Origin: Pseudomonas azadiae
GTDB taxonomy: Bacteria; Pseudomonadota; Gammaproteobacteria; Pseudomonadales; Pseudomonadaceae
Direction: 5' to 3'
DNA: 64,000 nt
Assembly (NCBI RefSeq): GCF_019145355.1
Contig: NZ_JAHSTY010000001.1
Coordinates: 372,001 to 436,000 of the forward strand
Positions 20,571 through 30,038 of the stretch are shown one piece after another. Both the position numbers and the translations under genes were made by a program. Each line of letters opens with the position of its first letter. The stretch's first letter is position 1. Under the pieces are notes generated by a model that made no database searches, was not told the DNA's origin, and worked only from the letters and a program-made list of their open reading frames with translations.

Positions 20571-21422
20571 GTGTCCGCACAAACACTGACCCTGCCCTCC
20601 CCGGCCAAGCTCAATCTGATGCTGCACATTCTCGGTCGCCGTGAAGACGGCTACCACGAGTTGCAGACGCTGTTTCAATTTCTCGATTATGGCGATGAAC
20701 TGACCTTCGCCGTACGCGACGACGGCGTGATCCGACTGCATACCGAATTTGAAGGCGTCCCTCACGACAGCAACCTGATCGTGAAAGCGGCAAAGAAACT
20801 TCAGGAACAATCCGACTGCAACCTCGGCATTGATATCTGGATTGAAAAAATCCTGCCCATGGGCGGCGGCATCGGTGGTGGCAGCTCGAATGCCGCGACC
20901 ACATTGCTCGGCCTGAACCATTTATGGAAACTGGGCTGGGACCACGATCGCCTTGCCGCACTGGGCCTGACACTGGGCGCCGACGTCCCGGTTTTCGTGC
21001 GTGGCCACGCGGCTTTCGCCGAGGGCGTGGGCGAGAAACTGAGCCCGGAATACCCCGAAGAGCTGTGGTATGTCGTGCTTGTTCCGCAAGTATCTGTAAG
21101 TACAGCAGAAATTTTTTCAGATCCGCTGTTGACACGTAACACTCCTCCCATTAAAGTGCGCCCCGTTCCCAAGGGAAACAGTCGAAATGACTGCTTACCG
21201 GTTGTAGCAAGGCGTTATCCAGAGGTACGTAACGCTTTGAATTTGTTAGGTAAATTTACCGAAGCAAAATTAACCGGAACTGGAAGTTGTGTGTTTGGGG
21301 GCTTCCCAAGCAAAGCTGAAGCTGATAAAGTCTCGGCCCTTCTTACAGAGACCCTTACAGGGTTTGTAGCAAAGGGAAGCAACGTTTCGATGTTGCATCG
21401 CACGCTGCAAAATCTGCTCTAA
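20571..21422 (+). CDS. ispE: 4-diphosphocytidyl-2-C-methyl-D-erythritol kinase
   Basis: GHMP kinase of the MEP isoprenoid pathway. It starts with GTG at 20571 and has 283 aa. PAKLNLML is at residues 11-18 and the ATP-binding glycine loop [12 protein letters not shown] at 97-108. Base use becomes more AT-rich in the last third (about 21090-21420) than in the neighbouring genes. Confidence 0.96.
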   Translation: MSAQTLTLPSPAKLNLMLHILGRREDGYHELQTLFQFLDYGDELTFAVRDDGVIRLHTEFEGVPHDSNLIVKAAKKLQEQSDCNLGIDIWIEKILPMGGGIGGGSSNAATTLLGLNHLWKLGWDHDRLAALGLTLGADVPVFVRGHAAFAEGVGEKLSPEYPEELWYVVLVPQVSVSTAEIFSDPLLTRNTPPIKVRPVPKGNSRNDCLPVVARRYPEVRNALNLLGKFTEAKLTGTGSCVFGGFPSKAEADKVSALLTETLTGFVAKGSNVSMLHRTLQNLL

Positions 21423-21458
21423 AGGAATCGAGTGCCAGGCACTCGTTGCAACAGATAC

Positions 21459-21533
21459 AGGGGCGTCGCCAAGCGGTAAGGCAGCAGGTTTTGATCCTGC
21501 CATGCGTTGGTTCGAATCCAGCCGCCCCTGCCA
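21459..21533 (+). tRNA. tRNA-Gln (anticodon TTG)
   Basis: A 75-nt cloverleaf with encoded CCA. The acceptor AGGGGCG (21459-21465) pairs with CGCCCCT (21523-21529). The anticodon stem GCAGG/CCTGC holds loop TTTTGAT with anticodon TTG at 21491-21493. The T-arm contains GGTTCGAATCC. It lies between ispE and prs, its standard place in Pseudomonas. Confidence 0.97.
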
Positions 21534-21578
21534 TTTTCCATACTCATCCAGGTTACCCTCAGCCTCTAGGTACTGCGC

Positions 21579-22520
21579 GTGTCCAAGATGATGGTCTTTA
21601 CGGGGAACGCCAACCCCGATCTGGCTCGACGTGTCGTACGTCAGCTGCATATCCCTCTCGGTGACATCTCTGTCGGTAAGTTCTCCGACGGCGAAATTAC
21701 CGCCGAGATCAATGAAAACGTTCGCGGTAAAGACGTCTTCATTATTCAGCCGACCTGCGCTCCGACCAACGATAACCTGATGGAACTCGTCGTGATGGCT
21801 GATGCCTTCCGCCGCTCCTCAGCGACTCGAATCACAGCTGTAATCCCTTACTTTGGTTACGCCCGTCAGGACCGCCGTCCGCGTTCCGCACGTGTGGCTA
21901 TCAGCGCGAAAGTCGTGGCTGACATGCTCACCGTGGTAGGCATCGACCGTGTTCTCACGGTTGACCTGCACGCTGACCAAATCCAGGGGTTCTTCGATAT
22001 CCCAGTAGATAACATCTACGGCTCCCCCGTGCTGGTGGATGACATCGAAGACCAGCGCTTTGAAAACCTGATGATCGTGTCCCCGGACATTGGCGGCGTC
22101 GTGCGTGCACGGGCTGTTGCCAAATCCCTGGGCGTGGACCTCGGGATCATCGACAAACGCCGTGAGAAAGCCAATCACTCTGAAGTGATGCACATCATCG
22201 GCGATGTCGAAGGGCGTACCTGTATTCTAGTTGATGACATGGTCGACACCGCCGGCACCCTGTGCCACGCGGCCAAAGCCTTGAAAGAGCACGGCGCGGC
22301 TAAAGTCTTCGCCTACTGCACGCACCCTGTGCTGTCTGGCCGAGCGATCGAGAACATCGAAAATTCCATGCTGGACGAACTGGTGGTGACCAACACCATC
22401 CCGTTGTCCGCTGCTGCTCAAGCCTGTTCGCGTATCCGTCAACTGGATATCGCACCGGTTGTTGCCGAGGCGGTTCGCCGCATCAGCAATGAAGAATCGA
22501 TCAGCGCGATGTTCCGCTAA
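21579..22520 (+). CDS. prs: Ribose-phosphate pyrophosphokinase
   Basis: Makes PRPP for nucleotide, His and Trp synthesis. It has 313 aa and starts with GTG at 21579. Motifs seen are the ATP-site [11 protein letters not shown] and [18 protein letters not shown] in the catalytic region, and the PRPP-binding loop [11 protein letters not shown] strong terminator follows 35 nt after the stop. Confidence 0.97.
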   Translation: MSKMMVFTGNANPDLARRVVRQLHIPLGDISVGKFSDGEITAEINENVRGKDVFIIQPTCAPTNDNLMELVVMADAFRRSSATRITAVIPYFGYARQDRRPRSARVAISAKVVADMLTVVGIDRVLTVDLHADQIQGFFDIPVDNIYGSPVLVDDIEDQRFENLMIVSPDIGGVVRARAVAKSLGVDLGIIDKRREKANHSEVMHIIGDVEGRTCILVDDMVDTAGTLCHAAKALKEHGAAKVFAYCTHPVLSGRAIENIENSMLDELVVTNTIPLSAAAQACSRIRQLDIAPVVAEAVRRISNEESISAMFR

Positions 22521-22555
22521 GGGTCAAACCTTCGGTACATCCTCTGACGAAAAGC

Positions 22556-22592
22556 GCCCCGCCCCGACATTCTGTTGGGGCGGGGCTTTTTT
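22556..22592 (+). terminator. Rho-independent terminator after prs
   Basis: A GCCCCGCCCC/GGGGCGGGGC 10-bp stem with an 11-nt loop, followed by six T. Confidence 0.9.
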
Positions 22593-22656
22593 GCCCATGT
22601 CGAGTCCGGCGCTGGTCGCAAACGCCGCTCGATGATGGCTATTTTGGAGATACAAC

Positions 22657-23259
22657 ATGAATGACTTTACTCTGAACGCACAAGCGCGTACTGACTTGGG
22701 GAAAGGTGCGAGCCGCCGCCTGCGTCACGCCGCCAACATCCCAGCCGTTGTATACGGTGGTAACAAGCCTGCTGAATCCGTGACCATCCTGTCCAAGGAA
22801 ATCGCCAAGCTGTTCGAAAACGAAGCTGCCTACAGCCACGTTATCGAGCTGAACGTCGACGGCACCAAGCAGAACGTCATCGTTAAAGCGATGCAGCGTC
22901 ACCCGTCCAAGCAGTTCATCATGCACGCTGACTTCGTTCGCGTTGTTGCCGGCCAGAAACTGACCGCCATCGTGCCTGTGCACTTTGTGGGCGAAGAAGC
23001 TCCGGTCAAGAAAGGTGGCGTTGTTTCCCACACCACCACCGAGCTGGAAGTGACCTGCCTGCCGAAAGACCTGCCTGAGTTCATCGAAGTCGACCTGTCG
23101 AACGCTGAAGTCGGCACCATCATTCACCTGTCCGACCTCAAGGCCCCTAAAGGCGTTGAGTTCGTTGCACTGGCTCACAACGATGACAAGGCTGTTGCCA
23201 ACGTCCACGCGCCACGTGTTGTAGCTGAAGATGAAGCTGGCGAACCCGCTGCAGAGTAA
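22657..23259 (+). CDS. rplY: 50S ribosomal protein L25 (long, CTC-type)
   Basis: A 200-aa L25 with the N-terminal 5S rRNA-binding domain (about 1-95; [18 protein letters not shown]) and the C-terminal TL5/CTC domain. The tail is rich in Ala and Glu. Preferred-codon use is strong, as expected for a ribosomal gene. Confidence 0.96.
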   Translation: MNDFTLNAQARTDLGKGASRRLRHAANIPAVVYGGNKPAESVTILSKEIAKLFENEAAYSHVIELNVDGTKQNVIVKAMQRHPSKQFIMHADFVRVVAGQKLTAIVPVHFVGEEAPVKKGGVVSHTTTELEVTCLPKDLPEFIEVDLSNAEVGTIIHLSDLKAPKGVEFVALAHNDDKAVANVHAPRVVAEDEAGEPAAE

Positions 23260-23426
23260 TACGCTCTGCAACGAAGGAGCATGAGGAAACATCGCGGACC
23301 GAAACGTAGCGAGAAAGCGGGCGACAACGCGGCGTTTACTCTTGAGTAAATGATGTAATGTCGTCCACTTTCGCCGCACCCAGGTCTGGCGATGTTATCC
23401 ACAACTCCAAAGGAAGGGCCCCTGTC

Positions 23427-24011
23427 GTGACTGCCATTAAACTGATCGTTGGCCTGGGAAATCCAGGCGCCGAATACGAACAGACCCGGCATAACGCGGG
23501 GGCCCTTTTTGTTGAGCGCATCGCCCACGCACAAGGTGTGAACCTTGCGGCCGATCGCAAATATTTTGGCCTGACCGGGCGCTTTTCGCACCAGGGTCAG
23601 GATGTTCGTCTGCTGATTCCCACCACCTACATGAACCGCAGCGGCCAGGCGGTTGCGGCGCTTGCGGGGTTCTTCCGGATCAAACCCGAGGAAATCCTGG
23701 TGGCCCATGACGAACTGGACCTGCCACCCGGCGTTGCCAAGCTCAAACTGGGCGGCGGGCACGGTGGGCACAACGGCCTGCGCGACATCATCGCGCAGCT
23801 GGGTAATCAGAATAATTTCTACCGTCTGCGGCTCGGCATTGGCCACCCAGGCGTTGCCAGTATGGTTTCAAATTTCGTCCTGGGTCGTGCGCCACGCGCC
23901 GAACAGGAAAAACTCGATGCCAGCATCGACTTTGCCCTCGGCGTGCTGCCGGATATCTTCGCCGGTGAATGGAACCGCGCGATGAAAAACCTGCACAGCC
24001 AGAAGGCCTGA
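23427..24011 (+). CDS. pth: Peptidyl-tRNA hydrolase
   Basis: Releases peptides from peptidyl-tRNA that drops off ribosomes. It has 194 aa from GTG 23427, chosen because AGGAAGG lies just upstream and family homology starts here ([14 protein letters not shown]). Catalytic and substrate residues visible: Asn12, His22 and Asp95 (HDELDLPPG). Confidence 0.96.
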   Translation: MTAIKLIVGLGNPGAEYEQTRHNAGALFVERIAHAQGVNLAADRKYFGLTGRFSHQGQDVRLLIPTTYMNRSGQAVAALAGFFRIKPEEILVAHDELDLPPGVAKLKLGGGHGGHNGLRDIIAQLGNQNNFYRLRLGIGHPGVASMVSNFVLGRAPRAEQEKLDASIDFALGVLPDIFAGEWNRAMKNLHSQKA

Positions 24012-24032
24012 CTCTTACCGAGGGGAAACACC

Positions 24033-25133
24033 ATGGGATTCAATTGCGGCATCGTCGGCCTGCCCAACGTCGGCAAATCCACCCTGTTCAACGCCTTGAC
24101 CAAGTCCGGTATTGCAGCGGAGAACTTCCCCTTCTGCACCATCGAGCCCAACAGCGGCATCGTGGCCATGCCTGACCCGCGCCTGGCGGCATTGGCGGCC
24201 ATCGTCAACCCCAAGCGCATCCTGCCGACCACCATGGAATTCGTCGACATCGCCGGCCTGGTAGCCGGTGCCTCGAAGGGTGAAGGCCTGGGCAACAAGT
24301 TCCTTGCCAACATCCGTGAGACCGATGCCATCGCCCACGTAGTCCGCTGCTTTGAAGACGAGAACGTGATCCACGTCTCCAACAGCGTCGACCCCAAGCG
24401 CGACATCGAGATCATCGACTTGGAACTGATCTTCGCCGACCTCGACAGCTGCGAAAAGCAACTGCAGAAAGTCGCGCGTAACGCCAAGGGCGGCGACAAG
24501 GATGCGGTGGTCCAGAAAGGCCTGCTGGAGCAGTTGATCGCTCACTTCACCGAAGGCAAGCCTGCGCGCAGCCTGATGAAGAACATGAGCACCGACGAAA
24601 AAGCAGTGATCAAGGGCTTCCACCTGCTGACCACCAAGCCTGTGATGTACATCGCCAACGTCGCGGAAGACGGCTTCGAGAACAACCCGCTGCTGGACGT
24701 GGTCAAGGCCATCGCCGACGAAGAAGGTGCCATCGTGGTTCCGGTGTGCAACAAGATCGAAGCGGAAATCGCCGAGCTGGATGACGGCGAAGAAAAAGAC
24801 ATGTTCCTTGAGGCCCTGGGCCTGGAAGAGCCTGGCTTGAATCGTGTGATCCGCGCCGGTTACGAAATGCTGCACCTGCAGACCTACTTCACCGCCGGTG
24901 TCGAAGAGGTCCGCGCCTGGACCGTCAAGGTCGGCGCCACCGCGCCGCAGGCCGCTGGTGTGATTCACACCGACTTCGAGAAGGGCTTCATCCGCGCCGA
25001 AGTGATCGCGTACAACGATTTCATTCAGTACAAGGGTGAAGCCGGGGCCAAGGAAGCGGGTAAGTGGCGTTTGGAAGGTAAGGAATACATCGTGAAAGAT
25101 GGCGATGTGATGCACTTCCGTTTCAACGTCTAG
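24033..25133 (+). CDS. ychF: Ribosome-binding ATPase/GTPase YchF (OBG family)
   Basis: A 366-aa OBG-family P-loop protein. The P-loop GLPNVGKS is at residues 9-16. The NKIE motif instead of NKxD, as in all YchF, gives ATP preference. A coiled coil lies in the middle and a TGS domain at the C-terminus ([16 protein letters not shown]). It is 21 nt after pth, a typical pair. Confidence 0.97.
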   Translation: MGFNCGIVGLPNVGKSTLFNALTKSGIAAENFPFCTIEPNSGIVAMPDPRLAALAAIVNPKRILPTTMEFVDIAGLVAGASKGEGLGNKFLANIRETDAIAHVVRCFEDENVIHVSNSVDPKRDIEIIDLELIFADLDSCEKQLQKVARNAKGGDKDAVVQKGLLEQLIAHFTEGKPARSLMKNMSTDEKAVIKGFHLLTTKPVMYIANVAEDGFENNPLLDVVKAIADEEGAIVVPVCNKIEAEIAELDDGEEKDMFLEALGLEEPGLNRVIRAGYEMLHLQTYFTAGVEEVRAWTVKVGATAPQAAGVIHTDFEKGFIRAEVIAYNDFIQYKGEAGAKEAGKWRLEGKEYIVKDGDVMHFRFNV

Positions 25134-25165
25134 TTGTAGCTGGCATTGCAGGTGATTGCTTAGGG

Positions 25166-25346
25166 TTGCGAGACAATCCTTTAATCACCCCGCAAGCCCC
25201 GCTCGCTGCCGGGCTGCACAACCCAGAGACAAGCTGTAACCGCATCAACGATGCCCGGGGCCTCTACCATGAGGCCAAGCCTACCGGGGGACCCTGCATC
25301 TACACGGACCTCGGTAAACTCAAAATCCCCGTAATCACTTGCTGAT
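25166..25346 (+). pseudogene. Possible remnant of a tyrosine integrase (Arm/DUF4102 domain)
   Basis: An open stretch with no ATG but high third-position GC encodes NRINDARGLYHEAKPTGG (about 25237-25290). It resembles the DARGLYLEVKPTGGK core of the Arm-type DNA-binding domain of P4-like integrases; the sequence after it is unrelated and stops at 25346 inside a hairpin. I read it as a small relic of an integrase at the left edge of the secretion island. A small RNA with terminator, or chance, remain possible. Confidence 0.35.
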
Positions 25347-25360
25347 ACGGGGATTTTGTT
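25322..25360 (+). terminator. Strong hairpin AAAATCCCCGTA/TACGGGGATTTT
   Basis: A 12-bp perfect stem with a 12-nt loop, followed by GTTT. It ends whatever is transcribed downstream of ychF and stands just before the broken porin gene. Confidence 0.75.
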
Positions 25361-25383
25361 TATTGGGATCGCGCCCCCCCTTC

Positions 25384-26600
25384 TCCATTGTGATCCGGAC
25401 CCGACGCTCTACCTATCTGGGGATCAAGAAAGCCGATGGTCTTGAGCGGACCCGCATCCGTGAAACCTGGGTGCAAACCGCGATGCTCAACTACAGCTCC
25501 GGATATACCCAGGGGCCGATCGGCTTCGGGCTGGACGCCTCATTGTTCAGTGCTGTCAACCTGGAGCGAGGACATGGGCGTGTCGCCAATGGCGGCGATC
25601 GAGTGCTGGTTGATAGTGACGGCGATGCGGCGCCGACCTGGAGCCGATTGGGGGTCGGTGACCTGCGGTTGCGTTTTTCCAGGACTGAAATAAAGGCCGG
25701 GCGCTTGCTCACCGACAACCCTATTCTGCGCTACAAGGACAATCGCGCCCTGCCCTCAAGCTTTCAGGGTGTGGGACTGTTCATTAATGAAGCCGATTGG
25801 TTGTCATTGCAGGCTGGCAGCTTCGACCGGGCGATTCCACGCACCGGTACCGGCAGTGAGAAACTCACCACCACTTTCGGCAACAGGGCGTATTCGGGGT
25901 CGCGTATTCCTATCTCGGCGGGATGGCCAAGACCTCTTACGGCCTGGACGTCAGCCTCTACGCTTCGCGCTTCGAGGACATGTGGCAGCAGACCTATCTG
26001 GGAGTGACCCAATTGATCGGCGATCGACGTCAGATAGCGCTCAAGACCGCGCTGAATTACTACCATACCGAGGATCAAGGCCGGCAACGCCTGGGCTATA
26101 TCGACAACGACGCCTTCAGCCTGGCCTTTACCGCGTCTCATGTGGCCCACAGCCTGACGCTCGCCTGGCAGCAGGTGTATAGCGACGAGTACTTCGACTA
26201 TGTTTGGGAGTCCACGGGCAATTACATGGCCAACTCGTTGTACTCGGACTATAACGGGCCGAACGAGAAGTCCTGGCAACTGCGCTACGATCTGGATCTG
26301 GCGTCCTTAGGGGTGCCAGGCCTGACTACAAGCCTGTGGCACGCCAAGGGCTGGGACATCGACGGCACCCGGTACAGCGGCGATCGTAATGGACGCAATA
26401 CCGGTTACAACGTTCGGGGACTGGACAATGCCAAACACGATGAAAACGGTTTAATGGTGGCGTATGTGGTGCAATCCGGCTCGCTGAAGAACGCGGTGTT
26501 TCGCACCATCGTCTACAACCATCGGGCCACAGGCGGGCAGATTGACGGCAGCTACGACGAGGTCCGCCTGGTGGCGAATCTGCCAGTATGGCCTTTTTGA
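25384..26600 (+). pseudogene. OprD-family outer-membrane porin, truncated and frameshifted
   Basis: Two reading frames together give about 390 residues of an OprD-type 18-strand porin. The first frame (to about 25905) covers ERTRIRETWVQTAML to LTTTFGNRAYSG. The second continues from AYSYLGGMAKTSYGLDVSLY near 25907 to the C-terminal Phe (VRLVANLPVWPF). A one-base change near 25885-25910 breaks the gene. The signal peptide and first strands are also missing; sequence before about 25400 is unrelated. It marks a rearranged boundary between ychF and the secretion cluster. Confidence 0.88.
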
Positions 26601-26664
26601 GATGGGTTTTTTTGATGCCTGCTGTTTCAACGTGTAGGTATTAGCTGCGGTTTACGCCGCAAAT

Positions 26665-26693
26665 AAAAGCCGATGCAATGCATCGGCTTTTTT
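26665..26693 (+). terminator. Rho-independent terminator after the porin remnant
   Basis: Stem AAAAGCCGATGC/GCATCGGCTTTT with a 3-nt loop and T tract, a near-ideal terminator. Confidence 0.9.
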
Positions 26694-26926
26694 GTGGGTG
26701 ACCCTTTATGAATTTTCAAACTAAAGACTCAGCGAAAGCTTGAACAACTTCAGATCTTTCCTATCCACGTGTTCACCCACCGCAAATACCAACTAACAAT
26801 CTAACTTATCCTACACAGACTGGACAAATTACGACAACGAGAGCAAGTGACAACACTTATAAAATTCGATCTACTGGAGTAAGCCTGCAATCCGTATCCC
26901 AATATTGATTATGGAGTAATCATTCG
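26694..26926. other. AT-rich upstream region of the type III activator gene
   Basis: About 230 nt without a gene, clearly richer in A/T than the surroundings. No hrp box and no GG-N10-GC sigma-54 pair was found. TATAAAAT near 26859 may be a -10 region, but no good -35 is seen. It must hold the promoter of the rspR/hrpS-like gene. Confidence 0.5.
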
Positions 26927-27844
26927 ATGTCGGCGTTCGACCACATGGAAAATGAGACGGATATCTCCCTGATTGACGATCCAGATATTAAGAGCATGTT
27001 GAGCAGCACTGCTACGCTCAATATTGACATCTTGTTGTTGGGGGAAACCGGCACTGGCAAGGATACCTTGGCGCAGCGCATTCATCACCTCTCCGGCCGA
27101 CGGGGTAACTTCATCGCCGTAAACTGTGCAGCTATCCCGGAAAGTCTCGCCGAAAGCCAATTGTTCGGTGTTAACAGCGGCGCTTATACCGGCGCGATGC
27201 AATCGCGGGCCGGCTATGTAGAGGCCGCCCATCTGGGCACCTTGTACCTTGATGAAATCGATAGCATGCCGCTGTCGCTCCAAGCCAAGCTGCTGCGAGT
27301 ACTGGAGTCTCGAGGGGTCGAACGGCTGGGCTCGACCCGATTCATCGCGGTGGATATGCGTGTCATCGCTTCTGCACAGCAGTCCCTGCACGAGATGGTG
27401 GAACGAGGTGCCTTCCGACGGGATCTGTATTTTCGCCTGAACGTTGTCAATATTTGTCTTCCTCCTCTGCGGGAGCGGCGGGAACTTATCATTCCCTTGT
27501 TCCTGAGCATGATCAAACAAGAGGCACAGGCCTTCAACTGCCCGATGCTGACGCCAGCAGGCACGTTGTTGCAGCAACTGCTCTGCCACCGATGGCTGGG
27601 TAACGTTCGCGAACTTCGCTCAGCCGCCAAGCGCTTCGTTTTGGGCTTGACCCCGCTCCCTTCAAGCCATACGCCACAGGCAGAGACCCATTTGAAGGCA
27701 CGCCTCCAACAGATCGAAAAAGTATTGATTGAGGAGTCGCTGCAGCGTCATGAACATAGCGTCGACAGTGCCGCGACAGAGTTGGGAGTCGCACTTCGCA
27801 CGCTTTACTATCGAATGAAACAATTGAAAATACTCCCCCCTTGA
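26927..27844 (+). CDS. rspR: Sigma-54 enhancer-binding activator of type III secretion (RspR/HrpS-like)
   Basis: A 305-aa AAA+ activator with no receiver domain, like HrpR/HrpS. Walker A GETGTGKD is at residues 39-46, the sigma-54 contact loop reads GAYTGA at 85-90 (usual GAFTGA), Walker B LYLDEID at 106-112, and a Fis-type HTH (ATELGVALRTLYYRMKQL) closes the protein. It is expected to turn on hrpL at the sigma-54 promoter 44401-44416. Only this single activator is present, while P. syringae uses an HrpR/HrpS pair. Confidence 0.92.
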   Translation: MSAFDHMENETDISLIDDPDIKSMLSSTATLNIDILLLGETGTGKDTLAQRIHHLSGRRGNFIAVNCAAIPESLAESQLFGVNSGAYTGAMQSRAGYVEAAHLGTLYLDEIDSMPLSLQAKLLRVLESRGVERLGSTRFIAVDMRVIASAQQSLHEMVERGAFRRDLYFRLNVVNICLPPLRERRELIIPLFLSMIKQEAQAFNCPMLTPAGTLLQQLLCHRWLGNVRELRSAAKRFVLGLTPLPSSHTPQAETHLKARLQQIEKVLIEESLQRHEHSVDSAATELGVALRTLYYRMKQLKILPP

Positions 27845-27939
27845 AAGTAAGCGAAAATATTCAAGTTAAGCCCAAATCCCGTGCCCGCCCTTTCAAACAA
27901 AACTGAAACATTTACAAACAGGTACTTTGTAAAAAATCA

Positions 27940-27968
27940 GGAACGAACCTCGCAGCCTCAGCCACCTA
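27940..27968 (+). promoter_or_regulatory. hrp box (HrpL promoter) of the pilin operon
   Basis: GGAACG (27940-27945), 16 nt, CCACCTA (27962-27968) fits the HrpL consensus GGAACC-N15/16-CCACNNA with one mismatch. The pilin ATG lies 91 nt downstream. Confidence 0.88.
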
Positions 27969-28059
27969 GGATACGGGCAGACACAATCGCTCACAAACAG
28001 TGCAGACGCTGGATAAGCAACATCTGCACTTCATCCTATTTAATACGCAGGTGGCTTAA

Positions 28060-28248
28060 ATGACTATTCCAAGCAATGATGCAGACACCAGAAGGTTGGC
28101 CGAAGCTGGAGCGCTGGCCAGGGCAGAACAAACTGACATTGCCATAGAAAAATTGAAAGATGGTGTCGCAGTCTCGAAAACGAACAGGGAGGTCGACTTC
28201 TCCGTCGCGCTCGCCAACACAGCAGGCAAAGTGACGTATCCGCGTTAA
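28060..28248 (+). CDS. hrpA: Short Hrp pilin-like protein
   Basis: A 62-aa protein with no signal peptide and no Cys, composed of small polar residues. It is the first gene after the hrp box and just before hrpB, the hrpA position. The C-terminus SVALANTAGKVTYPR resembles the ATATNAKGISY end of P. syringae HrpA, the pilus subunit. It is much shorter than HrpA (about 110 aa) and nearer to YscF needle size. The identity rests on position, size class and the C-terminal likeness. Confidence 0.65.
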   Translation: MTIPSNDADTRRLAEAGALARAEQTDIAIEKLKDGVAVSKTNREVDFSVALANTAGKVTYPR

Positions 28249-28259
28249 GCAATCCCGTC

Positions 28260-28281
28260 CTCCCCAGCCGACGCTGGGGAG
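28260..28281 (+). promoter_or_regulatory. Intercistronic hairpin after the pilin gene
   Basis: Stem CTCCCCAGC/GCTGGGGAG with loop CGAC, without a T tract, 11 nt after the pilin stop. It could stabilise the pilin mRNA or dampen transcription into hrpB and the following genes, giving more pilin than basal-body protein. Confidence 0.6.
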
Positions 28282-28330
28282 AACACTGTCACTAACATCG
28301 CTGCATTAGACAGGCTCCAGGGAGTTTCCT

Positions 28331-28690
28331 ATGTACATCAACGACGCAGAGCGCGTGCAAAAAAGATCCAGGGATGCTCAGGGTGAGTCGCCCGCTGCAT
28401 TTAACGAGACCTCCGATATGAATTTCTTCAACGCGCAACTTGATTCTACCGCTGGGCACTACAAAAGAATCGCCCCCTCTATGCCCGATAACCTATTCAA
28501 TCTGAGCGTTTCCGAGTCACCGTTCCGGCGCGTGAAAAGAGGGGTGGATGACAGGCTGCGGAACAAGCAGACCGAGGATTCCATGGCGCTGCCACACTCA
28601 CTTGCTCTCGCAAACTTTGAAGTGGTGAGTCGAGTCAAAGTGCTCGGCACACTGGTGAAAGGCATTGATAAAATCTCCAACCTGGCATAG
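28331..28690 (+). CDS. hrpB: Type III inner rod protein (HrpB, SctI family)
   Basis: A 119-aa protein before hrcJ. The conserved part of the YscI/HrpB family is the C-terminal hydrophobic amphipathic segment, here LALANFEVVSRVKVLGTLVKGIDKISN. The first half is polar and poorly conserved. It forms the inner rod under the needle or pilus. hrcJ starts 4 nt after its stop. Confidence 0.82.
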   Translation: MYINDAERVQKRSRDAQGESPAAFNETSDMNFFNAQLDSTAGHYKRIAPSMPDNLFNLSVSESPFRRVKRGVDDRLRNKQTEDSMALPHSLALANFEVVSRVKVLGTLVKGIDKISNLA

Positions 28691-28694
28691 TCGC

Positions 28695-29480
28695 ATGCAT
28701 CGCTATCTCTCCATCACGCTCTTTTGCCTATCGACATTGATGCTCGCCGGCTGCGGTGAGCGTGTAGAACTCCATCGCCAGTTGTCCGAACAAGACGCCA
28801 ACGAAGTCGTTGCTGAATTGGCGGACAAGAAGATCCGCGCCGAGAAGATTGCGGCAAAGGACGGCGTGGTTGTTCGCGTACGGGCAAACGACATCAGCCG
28901 AGCTGTTCGTACGCTGGAGGCCGTCGGTCTGCCCAAAGTAGGCCGCTCCACCTTAGGCGATATCTTTCGCAAGGAGGGGGTAATCTCCACCCCGCTGGAA
29001 GAAAGGGCGCGCTATATCTATGCACTGTCACAAGAGTTGGAGGCCACCCTGTCGAAGATCGATGGCGTGATCGTTGCGCGTGTCCATGTTGTGCTGCCTG
29101 AGCGCGTAGCGCCCGGAGAACCCGTACAACCGGCATCCGCCTCGGTGTTCATCAAGCATGATCCGCGACTGGACCCCGACAACATTCAACCCCGCGTGCG
29201 AAGGATGGTTGCCAGCAGCATCCCCGGTATGGCCTCAGCGATAGAAAACACGCAAAAACTGACCGTCGTTTTCGTGCCCGCTACCGCCTATCAGGAGAAG
29301 CAGCAACTCACCTACCTCGGGCCCTTCCTGGTACCGGAGCAGGATCTCGTGTTGTGGCGCACCAGTCTCATCGCGCCCTTTATCGCCTTCGCGCTGGGAG
29401 GCGCTGCATGGTTATTCTGGCGCCGACGGGCCACGTACAATCGGCCGTTAGAGCCTGCAATCACACCTTCCCATGAATAA
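28695..29480 (+). CDS. hrcJ: Type III inner-ring lipoprotein HrcJ (SctJ)
   Basis: A 261-aa secreted lipoprotein with lipobox LAGC (Cys20) and two ring-building motif domains of the YscJ/FliF type: LSEQDANEVVAELADKKI and later SALSQ-like ELEATLSKIDGVIVARVHV. A C-terminal membrane span (about residues 222-243) is followed by Arg-rich cytoplasmic tail. The ATG at 28695 gives a normal lipoprotein signal; an upstream in-frame codon lies within hrpB. It overlaps hrpD by 8 nt. Confidence 0.95.
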   Translation: MHRYLSITLFCLSTLMLAGCGERVELHRQLSEQDANEVVAELADKKIRAEKIAAKDGVVVRVRANDISRAVRTLEAVGLPKVGRSTLGDIFRKEGVISTPLEERARYIYALSQELEATLSKIDGVIVARVHVVLPERVAPGEPVQPASASVFIKHDPRLDPDNIQPRVRRMVASSIPGMASAIENTQKLTVVFVPATAYQEKQQLTYLGPFLVPEQDLVLWRTSLIAPFIAFALGGAAWLFWRRRATYNRPLEPAITPSHE

Positions 29481-30027
29481 GGACCTCATGTGGGTTCGAT
29501 GGTGGGCTTTCCCATGGAAAAACGCGCACCGCGATTGGAGCATGCAGAACAACTTTGTGGAAACAGAGGTGCTTTCGCGCACTCATCATCAGCGGGTTAG
29601 CCTTCTGTTCGAGATCGAACCTGCACTTCCTCCCCGCCCTTGTGCCCCGATCTTTGAGCTGCTGCTGACCTGTAGTGCGCCACAACAAGACCTTGCCCTT
29701 TTGTTGGTCAAAGAAATAGACAACCCCAGCCGCGACAGCCGCTTGAACCGGGAACAGCACCTCTGGTGCCAGCGCCTGACCAAGGCGATGACACCAGAAG
29801 TGCTGTTACCGGTGAATGTTGACGACCCTTTGCATTACCTGCGCGCCTGGGTATCACCGGCCATCTGGCAGCGGTTGCGCTTGAGCTTTGCCCGCCAGCG
29901 GGTACTTGAACTGGAATCGCACCCCAGGTTGCCCAACCCCCACGGCCGCTTGGACACCATGTGGCAAGCCGCGCTCTGGCGCGCAACGTCAACCAACCTC
30001 AACGAAACCCAGCGCCTGCCCACCTGA
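29473..30027 (+). CDS. hrpD: Type III protein HrpD (SctK-like)
   Basis: A 184-aa cytoplasmic protein between hrcJ and hrpE, the hrpD position. Weakly conserved; Trp-rich N-terminus (WVRWWAFPWKN). By position it matches SctK proteins that join the C-ring to the export gate. No motif alone would name it. Confidence 0.75.
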   Translation: MNKDLMWVRWWAFPWKNAHRDWSMQNNFVETEVLSRTHHQRVSLLFEIEPALPPRPCAPIFELLLTCSAPQQDLALLLVKEIDNPSRDSRLNREQHLWCQRLTKAMTPEVLLPVNVDDPLHYLRAWVSPAIWQRLRLSFARQRVLELESHPRLPNPHGRLDTMWQAALWRATSTNLNETQRLPT

Positions 30028-30038
30028 GAAAACCCAGT

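Noticed and set aside
27881..28063. Short frame of 60 codons between the activator and pilin genes
   Set aside because: It overlaps the hrp box and leader of the pilin gene, and lacks a ribosome site and coding character.
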